Source: Orthonyx spaldingii
Lineage: Eukaryota > Chordata > Aves > Passeriformes > Orthonychidae
Length of the DNA stretch: 64,000 nt
Assembly (NCBI GenBank): GCA_013397795.1
Contig: VZTJ01004014.1
Span: forward strand, 571,367 to 635,366
Reading direction: 5' to 3'
Below, piece by piece: positions 35,104-46,579 of the stretch. The notes under the pieces are model-generated. The model had not been told where the DNA came from. It ran no database searches and saw only the letters and a list, made by a program, of their open reading frames with translations. Each line of letters opens with the position of its first letter. Within the stretch, counting starts at the first letter, position 1. Position numbers and translations under genes: made by a program.

Positions 35104-38100
35104 GATTTATTCAGAGCTGAGCACCCACTATGTTGCCTCTTTCCTGTGGTATTATCTATGCTTTCTGAAAGCAGTTTGTCCTTCTAAACAATAATTTCTC
35201 TAATTCTTTTTCGAATATAGAAAAATCTCACGTTTTACCTAAGAAAATCCACATTGACTTCCTAAGAGAGTTTTATTGCAGACAGAAACGAACGAATTGA
35301 ACTGCTATTGGGATAATATGTAAAGCTCACAGTCAAATGTTGCAAAGTTCAAGTTAACATTGTGTTCTCTCCAAACTATTTCAATTCAAAAGTTGATAAA
35401 AGGATGTGATTTCAGTTTTAGCAAAGGCATCAAGAATTAAAAAAATCTTTCACAACTTACCTGCATTAATGAGCAAATAAACATGAAGAAAATGTTAATG
35501 AAATACTTGAATTAAAATGGAAGTTCAGCATTAGCAGCAAATATGATGTAGTTAAATTATTTCAGAAAAAATAGCCCAGAATAATAAATAACGAGGGGTT
35601 TAGTGGCACAAAAACCTCTTACGTATTCTGTAGCACTCTTCTTTAAAATCACAACCCATTTGCCCAAAGGGAGGCTGTCCCATAGTGTCCTCATCTGATA
35701 AGTTTGCCTGCAAAGTTCTCAGGCAATCCATCTCAAGTATAGACAACTTATGCTCCATTTGCTCCATTTAGAGGAGCAAATTGGCATTACCAGCAGAAGT
35801 AGTTCCTTGCCAACATCAAGAGATTACTTCTAAATGAGTGTCTCTGTAATATAATGAATATTACAGAAAATGGAAAGACATGTGATTGCATTGTCCTGCA
35901 TGTCCAGAACACAGGTATACTACCTAAAGCCAAGATTACACCAGTGTGGCAAAGTCAACTGTTTTAAGGTATGCTGCTAAAAGTGTGGCTCTGTCTGTTC
36001 TACTGACTCTTCACATGTGCTTGTGGGTCTTACCTCTGAAAGCCAGTTCATGCCTTTCTGGTGCAGGATGAAATAGGTGTTTTTGGAAAATACCAAAGGT
36101 AGGAAAGAGTTTGACTTTTTTCTTAGTTCAGTTCAGCTGCAGGTGAAGTGTGTGACAGCACTAGGGGTGTCTAGTTAGAGTTGAGTTAATGCCAGGCAGT
36201 AGCTCATCCAGTAATTAAAATACTCCTTATTGCTCACCATCTGTGTGAGGAGACCCTTTCCATGCACCCAGGTGAGGCTGCAAGGTACCACATCTGTCTG
36301 CATACTCCTGCAGGTGTAGGAGTGGTCATGGCATATCTGCTTGCACCTTTTTAATGGACTTGCAAACTTTGGTGAGGAAAGCAATTTTTACATTGCTCAG
36401 CTGCCAGCAAAACAATAGCGCAAAATCTCTACTATTTATTGCTTGTGCTTTACTCTGATTCACAGACTCTAGTTTAAATAACAGGTAAATATTGCCAGGT
36501 TGTTCCTTAAGTGCACTTTCTCAGCACAAATGACAGTAGCAATTCAGGAAAGTCTCTTCTTGACCACCAAATACTGGATCTATCACAAGCTCAGACAGCA
36601 TGAAAGCAACCTCAGCAACCTGTTGTAGGAATTGTTGCCATTGAAGTTTCAGGGAACCTAAAATGAAATATTAGATCTAACTCATATAATGGCAATTTGA
36701 GCCAATTTTGACATAAGAATAATTTTCTCCCTCTTGTCCCAGTTGTCCAGCTGACAAAGTGTTTTAAGGGGTTGTGAGCTCCTTACATAGGAAGGAAGGA
36801 GTGACCCACACATAATTTGCTGCAGCACCCTCCAGTCTGTTTTAAAATGAAAGAGCAGTCACGATCCTACAACATGGAGAAGAGATTTCCTGTTTCTCTG
36901 CCAAGCCATGGTAGGGTTTCTGACCAAAAGAAAGAATTTAATGAGTCCATAGCAAAGCAAATTAAGCTAAGTGCAGCATGATTAGGCTGTGAGCACTAAT
37001 CTTTAAAGGCAAGAGTATTTCATTAAGGAAGGCGTCCTCCAAAAGTGATCTTAAAATTGCATTAAAGAATGTCTGGCTATGAACATTCAATGTCAGGAGG
37101 TTTGGGGTGTTTTTTGGGGACTAAGTGTGTCTCCTGGATTGTGATGTTTCCTTCTGAATATGGATTATTATGTTATCGGTTGTGTTATACCTATTGTACA
37201 GTTTATTACTCCTGCCCAATAGCTTTACTGCAGCAAGAAAACTGCATGTCAAAAATTTGGTGACTGCATTTCATTAAGGAGATTATGACAAAACTTTTTT
37301 CCCCTCTCTCTCTAATTGGGAAACGATGAAAACACAAGTGAGAGTATGTTATTCAAGAATGAATTTCTAATTATCAGAAAAGTAATCAGAGAAGTAGAAC
37401 ATTTGCTACTTCTGTAAGAAGTTAAAAAGCCTCTAATTCAACTCTAAATTTTAAGTTTTCTAACACAAAGTGCTTCCTACTACGGGTTAAATATTTGAAT
37501 ATAATTCAGTAATCAAAGAGTCTGTAAATAAGTCTGTAATCATACAGCATTTGATTTTTTCCTAGTTAAAGCTGAAGTTTGGAGAGTGAACATTTCTGAT
37601 AGTGCTCTGTGACATAGTGTCCCTTGCTACGTAAAAGATCTCAATATGCTTAGTCTGTAACACAGCACCTTCGTCTCCAGAAAGGCCTTCTTTGTGACAC
37701 TTCCATGCAGTCTCTTTGCAACCTCTATCACTGCAGTCCCCCCATCATCTCCTCCCAGTCTGTACCCCTTGCTTTCCTACTTGGTGGTTTGACCATCCTA
37801 CCCCTCTCAATAGCTGCTTCTTCTACACACGTTTCAGATTCAGGCTTTCATTTAAACTCTTAATTCTCAGCCCTTCTCATTCATGTCTCCATCTCAGCAC
37901 TTCGCCTCTGCCTTTACACCACTCCAGCACCACCAGTCCAGGTCATGATAATATTTGCTTTTCTACAAGTAACTTCATGTGTTCTTCCATGCTGTCCTCA
38001 CACCAAACACAGTCTCCCCCAAAAAAAGGAGGAGGTAAAGCCACTGGTGTCTTTTCCTTGAGTCCCTCATTAAGGCTATCTGTTGTGACAGCAGTGAGAT

Positions 38101-40021
38101 TCCCAGTGTTGTGTTTTGGGATGGGGATGACAAGCCTGGAGGTGTGCCCTCACCTGGCCCTGGCAGAAGCTATGCTGCCTGCCTGGCCACGCTGAAGCTG
38201 CTGTCTTCTCTTTGCCCTTCATCTCACTGCAATAACTCTCCTGCACCTCCAGGTCCCGGCTCTAGGTCGCTGTGCAGCCGGTGACTCCTGTGGGAGCCGG
38301 GTACAAAGCAGTGGGTTTGCACCTGCTGTGTGCAGGAGCCCCCAGTCACAGAGGCACAGCCACAGCGGCTCCACGGCTGCTCCCCTTGCCCAGGGCTTGC
38401 GAGGGGTTCTGTCCCCGTCAGCCCCGGGCCGGGGGTGTCACAGCTACGCCCGTCTGTGATGGCAGCGGCTCTTTGATGTAAGCCTTTCACTCGGGGCAGC
38501 TATGCCACGTGCTCCTACTGTGTGTGGCTAGAAAATAGTCTCTGGGGGTTTCTGGAGCCAGAGGGGTATATTGGGGTGCTTTAGTTCAGGGGTGTCTGCA
38601 TGATGCACCTTGGCTGTATGCAAACATGCCCTTACATAACCCTCCAACCAAACCCACAACCCACAGAGTGCTGCAACAAGCTGCTGCACTTCTTCCCTCT
38701 TGATTTTATTAAAGTTTTGGAGGGAAGAGAGCTCCACACTTTCTCAGAGCCAAAGGCAGCACCACCTCCAGCACAGAAATAATAACAGTCATGTAATTTC
38801 TGTTATTATTATACTGAGGTTCCACACACATACAAAGTGGTTTTCCAGTCCTCGTAATAAAATGAGAACCTGAGAAAGCAAGGGCAAGCCACTCTGAATG
38901 TAGTGTTACTATTCTCTCACAGTTTTGCAGCTCAGAAGAGCAGATAGTTTGCACAGGGGATCTTGGAGTTGTGTTCTGCTTTGCAGATGGCTGAGAACTC
39001 ACAGCTGAAAATTTGGGCGCTCTCCTCACAGCAAACATACTTCAGCTCAAAACTGGAAGACATTGCTGGTGAAATCAGAAGCTGGGTAAAATCACAAGGC
39101 TCTGTGGTCACATTTAACCCTGGCTGGGAGTCACACAGTTCTGGTCTGGTATTTACTCTGAAGTCACTTCTGTTGGAAGGGAAGTGAAACACACAAAGTG
39201 CAGCAGAAGCAGTTCAGCAGGAAATTATCGTTATGTACTGAAGCAAGCCCTAAGAACAGAAGTCAAGCCAAGTAGAATTCAGCTATTTATTAATCCCTGT
39301 AAAAAGGGGGACGGAGGAGAGAAAAGATGTAGCCTAAATTCACTTCTGTCTCAGCACACATAAGCAGCAAGGTCTGAGAGGCCACCAAGACAACATCAGA
39401 TATCATTGCGGTGCATGTAGACACTTGTGTGCTCAGCTGGGTGTGAGCTTCAGTAGAGGTCAGGGGAACAACTAGGAAGGTTTGTGACTGTGGGAGGGAG
39501 GGGGTGTTCACACACATCCCATAATAGTCATGGGTGGTTACCAGAAAAAAAGGACTCAGATGACTCAGGGACTTGAAAATAATGGTGAGAGCTGAACCCC
39601 CTCCACGCTCCAACGGACAGAAGTACTCCAGACGGACACGGGATATGGGCTGTGGGACTATAATGCAGAAAAGGAAGCCATAAAACAGGAAAGTCATCCA
39701 GATACACAAGATCTCTGTAGCTCATAAGCCTTATGTTAACAAACACTGATATTATTTTACTAAAATAGCTAGGTAAAATTAATTTTTTTTAATTATCAAT
39801 TTGCAACAAAAGCAGGAACTTTCTGGATACAGGAGAAATCAGATAACCATGAAAAAATTTATTTCATCAACAGATTATGGTAAACCAGAAGGCTCCTCTG
39901 CAGGTTTTCAGTAGGAGTGTTCACCTGCCCTCCTGTAATCTGTCACTTTTCTTCTCTGTTCTGTGCATTACCTTGCAGCTTCTGAGCCCTCAGTTGTCTC
40001 CAGTCTACCCACTCATGAGTA
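35104..40021. other. Unassigned non-coding sequence
   Basis: AT-rich unique-looking DNA up to about 37660, a pyrimidine-rich patch at 37660-38020 (159-codon open frame 37716-38195, no recognised domain), a GC-richer patch at 38230-38480 with short frames on both strands, then ordinary sequence. No gene identified. Confidence 0.45.
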
Positions 40022-40255
40022 ATCATGGTATTATAGAATGTTTCAGGTTGGAAAGGACCTTAAAGATCATCTAATTCCAAGCCCCCTGCGATAGGCAGGG
40101 ACATCTTTCACTAGACCAGGTTGCTCCAGATATGGGTCATCCACAGCTTCTCTGGGCAACCTGCTTCAGTGCCCCAGCACCCTAATTGTGAGGAATTTCT
40201 TCCTAAAATCTAGTCTAAATCTACCCTCTTTCAGTTTAAAATTATTTCTAAAACT
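40022..40255 (-). mobile_element. CR1 LINE 3' end fragment
   Basis: The left edge reads TTATAGAATG, then GGTTGGAAAGGACCTTAAAG and ATCATCTAATTCCAA, the complement of a CR1 3' terminus. Further in, 'CTGGGCAACCTGCTTCAGTG' and 'GAGGAATTTCTTCCTAA' follow in the order of the CR1 3' untranslated region. About 230 bases remain; no coding part is left. Similarity fades at about 40255 in AT-rich DNA. Confidence 0.93.
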
Positions 40256-42618
40256 TTTTAACACTTTTAAGTAACACTTTTTTGTAAAAAATGTTCAGTT
40301 TTCTTGTTCTTGACTGTCTAACTCTGGAAGGACAAAAGACAAATTTCAGCAGAAAATTCTGGTTACCTTTACATTTACCTTGACTTCCAGCAAAGTTCTG
40401 GGTCAATACTCAAATTTGGGCATTGTTCTTGTTTTTAATACCCACTCTGGTACAGGAGCTCCTTCAGTAATGGGTGACGTTAGAAACCAACTTCCATGAG
40501 ATCAAACTAATTTTGGAAATAATTCCTTAAAATATTCCCATGGGGCCATGACAGGACAAAAAGAAAAGTAAGGTTGAGCCCTTGACCACCTCTGACTGAA
40601 CATTACTCATGTTTTCTCAACCCAGGCTTTAGGCAGCTGCTGCCTTCCTCCACTGCTGAGTAAACCCCAAACACCAAGTACCAGCATCCAGCTCCATGTC
40701 TCTTGCCCTTAAAAGGTACACAATAATTAATAATTGGTGATGCACAAGTAAAACTAGAGGATGCAGACTACTAGGAAAGATAAGCATTAGCAATAGGGAC
40801 AGAAGGAGTAATTAAACATGACAAAAGATCCACACACCTATCTGGGAAAGAGGGACAAAAGGTTGTGTGACCTGAAAATAGTTGAGGCCACAATATTTTA
40901 TCTGTTCTCTCTCCTTTTTTTTTTTTTTTTTAAAAAAAAGACAAAACACACCAAAAAATCACATTGTGTTGAGAAACGAATTGAATTGAACCATAAGCCA
41001 TTATAAGAGTTGGATTTGCACTGAGTAGTCTCAGAGGTTGTAGTCTTGTAAGTCAATATAGGAAATGTAAAAACACTCTGTTTGCCTGTCAAGTCCTCTT
41101 GAAACCTAGAAAGAGTGACCAGCTCAGGCAGAAATACTCTGAGTAACACTGAAGTCCAGTTTTGAAAATTTCTATGATAATTATTTTATAACTGATCATC
41201 ATATAACAGCAGCACAAAGTGTCTTGTTGCAATATTCAAAGAAGATCCCTACCCTTACTGGCCCCTTCAGATTCATAGCAGCAAGATGAACAGTGCAACA
41301 CAGATTTGAGATGTTATCCAGAAAGCATATTTATCAGTTTAATTCCCTTACTTACAGTGTCCTGCAGATAGCTAATAATGAACTTTTGTATGTTTCTAGT
41401 TTTTCCTCTTTTTCAATATCTCATAGCAACTTTCCAGCTTAATCTGAGAGTTGAAAAAAGTTAGTTCTAAAGAGCAATTAAATCCTCCCTAGCTGAAAAT
41501 TAATTAAAAATATACAGTACAAAGGTGAAATTCACCCAGCCTATGTGAAAAATGGGGACTGTATATACTTGAATAAGACATGGCACATTAAAATTCATGC
41601 TTTATTTTAGTTTTAGTTACAACATTCTAAGCAATTCACTGTTCTTAAAAAATTAATCTAGAGGGAAATGTTTTGCATTGCATATATCAATTAATACATA
41701 ATAAGAACAAGATCAAAATAAAATTATGATTTCTGATTATACATACCATGGTAAGTGGAAGAATTTGTGACACAGCCACAAATAGGAGCACAGATACAGT
41801 TGGTTTGACTTCTAAATAAATATGACTTTTAAAGTTATATTTATATTGTTTGAGTATAATACACAAGAAAAAAGGTAATTCTTGCTGTTTTGTCTTTCTA
41901 GTCCAGGTATACTCTACCCCAAGGAAGATCTGTTCACAAAGTCTATTCACATGAGTTGTTCTGTGGAGAAAAACGTGGGATGTGATCCATATTTGGCATC
42001 ATTTAGCACAACAAGATCCTGATCCATGACCAAGTCCCTCCAGATCTACAGTAAGATAAGCTACATTAGTGACCATAATAAACATTAGCTCCTCTGTAGG
42101 TTTTCCCATTAGGAACTCTGATGAAATATTTGGCAGGTAAATTGGATTCACTAGAAGAAAAACTAATGGCTTAGTCTGGTCTTAGCAAGTGAAGGTCAAA
42201 TAAATCTGTGTGCCCTAAAACAGTCTCTTACCAACAGCAGTAAGAAGTTGCCACAGAGCTGATGACTTACACTGCCTGGAAGCCAGCCACCTTCTGTGCC
42301 AGGTAATGGGGCTCTGCCATCCCTGTCAGACTGCTCCTACAAAAGGAGAGAGATTATACAGATTTTATAGACCTTAATTGTGGGGTGTTTCTTTTAATGC
42401 TATTAGCTTAGTAATTAGTGGTTTGTTAATAATAACCTTGACAAAGCCAAAAATCTACTGGTATTATAGAGAGAATTGTTTTAAGCAGGAGAGACAGAGA
42501 GGAATGGGGTGCACAGAGTCAGGAGCACCTTCCCTCTAGCCAGTGCTGACATGACTGGGTTTTTAGCAGCACTTTCTACTACAATGGCCAAGGTGCTTTT
42601 GGGAGTTTGCTTTGTGGG
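40256..42618. other. Unassigned non-coding sequence
   Basis: AT-rich unique-looking DNA. A T17-A8 junction lies at 40915-40939. No gene seen. Confidence 0.5.
40915..40939 (+). repeat. T17-A8 homopolymer junction
   Basis: Same structure as the larger T/A junction at 16.4 kb, but shorter. Confidence 0.95.
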
Positions 42619-42680
42619 CCTTCCTTCCTTCCTTCCTTCCTGCCTTCCTGTCTTCCTTCCTGCCTGCCTTCCTGCCTTCC
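42619..42680 (+). repeat. (TTCC)n microsatellite
   Basis: About fifteen CCTT units with TG interruptions. The frame across it (42509-42712) gives a repetitive Leu/Pro/Ser protein and is not a gene. Confidence 0.97.
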
Positions 42681-43711
42681 ACTGCAGCTTCTCCCAAAAT
42701 ACACCAGTTTAAATCACAGGTAGAAAACAAAATCATAGATTCTACTCAGTGTGCAGGAGCAAGTGGAGAAATCTAGAGGGAGGTTTTGAGCACCTGAGAA
42801 AGATTTCAGAGAGAAACCACACGAAACCCTAGAGTGCTCTGACCCTATTCTCTCCCCTCTGCTACCACTTTGTTAGCACAATCTGAAGCTGAGCTGACAC
42901 AGAAATCATGTAAGCACTCCCAAAATGTAGTTCTGGTCAAGCCATCTTACTCAGCATAAATAGCCCCTGAGCCACCAGGGAGATGCTACTGATGGCAGCA
43001 GGGGAGGAAATGCCTAGTTATCAAGGAATGGCCACCACCTGGGAACAAACCTGTTCATGCACACAAGCTACTGCAGTGGCACCAGTTTCATGCCATTACA
43101 CTTCCATTCACATCAGCATCATGAAAAGTTTCACCAGGTGAAATAATTTTCCCCTTTCAAGGTGAGGATCTTTACTAAAAGTAGGAATTTACATTAAAGT
43201 GTTCTCTTGTTCCTAGTTTTCTTGTGGAAGATAGAAGAGCAATGATAAAATGGCTTTACAAAAATCTAAATCTCTGAGATATGGTGTTTCCATTTTCTCT
43301 ATATAAACCTGTTTCCACTGAAACAGGTAAGAAAACAGTAGTTTTACTATGCATCATTGGACTGAATTCTAAGGAAGTTCATTGGGTTGAAGTCTGTAAA
43401 CTAACAAGACAGCAGGACACCTACCACAATCTAGGCTCCATTTCCAGGTCCATACATTACAGCTGTCACAATAAGCAGAATTTTGAACAGAGAGCTGCAG
43501 TTAGCAGCTAGCATCACACTAAAACTGTAGTAATAATTGGAAGAAAATAATCAAATATTAATAAATATTTTACATGGCAGGAGAATTTTGCACACCTATC
43601 AATGAGCTCTGCTTGCAGATGGAAGGATGTTTTTTCCTAGCTATTAGCTGCTGCCCTGCAAAGAGCTGACTACTTGAAAAACAAGCTGGGCGCCCTTTGT
43701 CTCTTGTGTTG
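42681..43711. other. Unassigned non-coding sequence
   Basis: No repeat or exon recognised in this kilobase. Confidence 0.5.
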
Positions 43712-43885
43712 TCACAGAGTCACAGTGCTGGAAAAGACTTTGAGAGGTCATCCTGTGCATCCCCCTTCCTTAAGGGATGAGCAGTTATTCCCACAGATTC
43801 TGACAGATACTTTGCCATTAATCATCACTGTTAATTATGAGCCTGGAGACTATGTTGTGTCCACAGTGCTTGCAGTCGGGACTGT
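43712..43885 (-). mobile_element. Old CR1-like 3' end fragment
   Basis: The sequence starts CACAGAGTCACAGTGCTGGA, continues with GACTTTGAGAGGTCATCCTG, and further on has 'TTCTGACAGATACTTTGCC', an order that resembles the complement of an older CR1 subfamily (tail, 'GGACCTctGGAGgTCATC', then 'TTCcTGACAGgTgTTTG'). Later similarity ('GGAGACT...CCACAGTGCTT') is weak. Divergence is higher than in the other two copies, so this would be the oldest insertion. Confidence 0.55.
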
Positions 43886-45417
43886 ACTTGCAGTGCAGAT
43901 GTATGGCATAGTAGAAAGAAGATATAACTTTCTTGTCCTTACCTGTGTTGGCTTAGAGGATCAAAGAAATCTAGAGGAGAATGGAAGGAAACTAATTTAC
44001 ACTAGAAAACTATCAGAATTCTGAACACAAAGGTGTTTTTGTGGTTTGGGTTGCTTTTAATTAGGATCATACTTTGTAATGGTGATCATGGGAGCTATGC
44101 ATGACACTTCCTAGCAAAATGACTCAAATTCCTGCACGAATTTTTGCAGTATGCAGAGCTTTCAAGCATAACGGGCTTAGATGCACAAATTTGCAGCTTG
44201 TAAACTATCAAGACTATAGGAGAGAAATTCAGAATACCAGAAAGAAAACTCACTTGCTATCATTTCAGGTACTGTTTATGCAAAATTCTAGAACCACTGT
44301 GTGTGTGATGGATCCAAGCAAAAGGCTTTGCCATGCCCATTGGTGCAAGGTAGTAGCAAATCAAGAGGTGTTTTGAATAGTCCAAGGAGCTGACAACGTA
44401 AGGGAAAAAATAATGAAGAAATGTGCTAGACAGGATGGTAAATGGCTGAAGAAATGTCCTTTGCAGAGGCAGAAGGCCTAGAGGGTGAGGAGAGGAAAGG
44501 AAGGAAGGTCAAGTGACTTATTCAGTTTCTTCTGCTGCTTTGGATAAGAAAAATATTTTCTTCGCACCAAGTCAGCAAAAGCATTTCCTGACATCTTGAT
44601 CTCTTTGCTGCTGTTTCTTTTTTCAGTGAAAGCCGCTTTCTAAAAGGCACTGAAAAATGTGGGTGCCGGTCAAAGGAATGTATTCAACTGTCTCCAGGCT
44701 TCATGCTGACTCTGTTGCCAGAACACCCAGGCACTTTCCATCATGCTCCTGTGCGAAGGGTGAGCTTCACTTAGGCAAAGCACATTGTGCAGAGCAGGTG
44801 GAGAGTGCAGGGAATGGAGCAGCATGAGTCAGCAGCCAAGCAGAACCTGGGAGGGCTGGCATCTGGAGCTCTGATATGTAGAAAGCCAGGTGTGGGTGCT
44901 TGGTTTAAACCAAACCTTTAGACAACTTTTCTTCAAACTTTCAAGCTTGCAGAGTGCTTTGGAGTTTTCCTCCTTTCCTGCATTCTGTAGCCGTGTACAG
45001 TTCAGGGTTGTGCTCTTGCTGCAGTTCAGCTGCTGTGAACCCACTGGGTTTTAAACTCATTAGTGCTGTGTGAAACAGCAGTGAAAATATTTCTCTGAGT
45101 AAATCAAGCAGCAAGGGGAACCTGGGGTAGGATTTGCCTCTGCTGTTTCTGAAATGTGAAAGGTAAATGGGGACTTCACTCTGCACTCAGGTAGAGTTGA
45201 TTTTACTTTTATGGGACGAGTTGTTAATAATTCCAAACCTTTCCTATTTGTGCCTTTTCTTATGCTTTTAGTGAGAACAGGTGAAGTTCTGCAGTGCAAT
45301 TACCTAAACGGCAAAAATCTGTTTGCATGATTTGTAGAACTCTAAGAAAACAAGCCTGAGAAAGAACTGTAAATATTTTGTATAAATGTAAACTACTCCA
45401 CTCACTAGCAGGATTCG
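43886..45417. other. Unassigned non-coding sequence
   Basis: No gene or repeat recognised. Confidence 0.5.
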
Positions 45418-45720
45418 GACCCACGATTCACCCTGCTCCTAAGCCTGGACGAGGACAGCGCCGGGAGGGGAAGGAGTGGTGGGTGCCCGGGAGGGAGCAG
45501 TGGAGGGCAGTGGAGCCGTGCTGCCAGAGGAGGGGGACGCAGGATGGCCATGCAGGGCATGGCTGCCGCAGGGCCACTTGTGCCGTCCTCCTCAGCATGT
45601 CGTTGGGCAATGGCCGTTGTCAGTGCACCTTTCGGAACCTGCAGTGGAGCCACTGTCCCTGCACGCCCCGAGACAGAGCAGTATTTCTTGTCCGGATTGC
45701 TAAGTGGTGAGCGTCCTCCT
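45418..45720. other. GC-rich block with overlapping open frames
   Basis: GC- and moderately CpG-rich, with long frames on both strands, including plus 45544-46053 (169 codons). Frames on opposite strands of the same GC-rich DNA usually mean chance. No domain was recognised. It may be a weak CpG island. Confidence 0.3.
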
Positions 45721-46267
45721 CACCTCCCCCTCACAGCGATTGCTGCAATTCTGTCCTATCAAGACACTCCAACAGACAAATTATTACGATCACACGAAGT
45801 GCCCTGGATGACCCGAGCGAACTCATCACAGCACACTTGCATTTTGTTTTTCAGGGTGCAGAGCAGTCCTTCCAAGGCTGGACAGCCAATGGCAGCTGTG
45901 GTAGATTTACCCTTGCCACTGAAGCGCGGCATTGCTACCACACATCCTGCCAGCCAAACTTATCGGGCTGATTCTGAACTTGAAGTGAACCTGGGTCAGC
46001 TGCACCTTCGTACTTTGTGTTACAAGCAAATGCCATGCAACAGCTACCCATGACCTCGTGTTTTAGGGAGATGGCTATCAATGAAAAACCCTAATGAAAA
46101 AACAGCTTCCATTTTTTCCCCCCATTATGTGCTCATTCTTTTTTATGTTCTCAAACTAGGTTTTTTCCTTACTTTTTCTTTTCTTGTTTCTTTTTTTTTT
46201 TCCCCGTTGCTAATGAGCACTTGAGAATTTGATTTAGCTCCTTGGAATGACTGCCACTTACTGCTAG

Positions 46268-46579
46268 AATGTTAATCTGTCTAAACCCATTCAGCTCCTC
46301 TTACTTGGAAGTCAATCACCTGGAGCCTGCATTTTAAAGAGATGCTGGCTAAGGCAGTCGCAACAGCAGAGACGTTTTGGGACAATTCCCACAGTTGGGA
46401 GTAATCTCAGGAAACTCATAGCTCCTAGACGGCAGACAGTGTTGAATCCCCGGGATAAACAGAACAGGAGTAAACCCCGGCAGAGACCAGAAGCGCAAAT
46501 GGAGGAGAGGCAGGAGGCTGTTGAGCTGCAGCTCCCACACGGGATGCTGCTCCGGAGTGTTTTGGGGGACAACCTTTAG
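46268..46579 (+). other. Open stretch of 104 codons without early ATG
   Basis: The frame is open from the stop at 46265 to TAG at 46577-46579. The first ATG is at 46499 in a good context (GCAAATGG) and would start a 26-residue, Glu/Leu-rich peptide (MEERQEAVELQLPHGMLLRS...). The upstream part is Arg/Gln-rich. No family was recognised; it may be chance or an exon tail. Confidence 0.12.

Noticed and set aside
42509..42712. Plus-strand frame with repeated Leu/Pro/Cys
   Set aside because: It reads through the (TTCC)n repeat.
42728..42745. AATCATAGATTCT as another CR1 tail
   Set aside because: The diagnostic GGTTGGAAGGGACC block does not follow.
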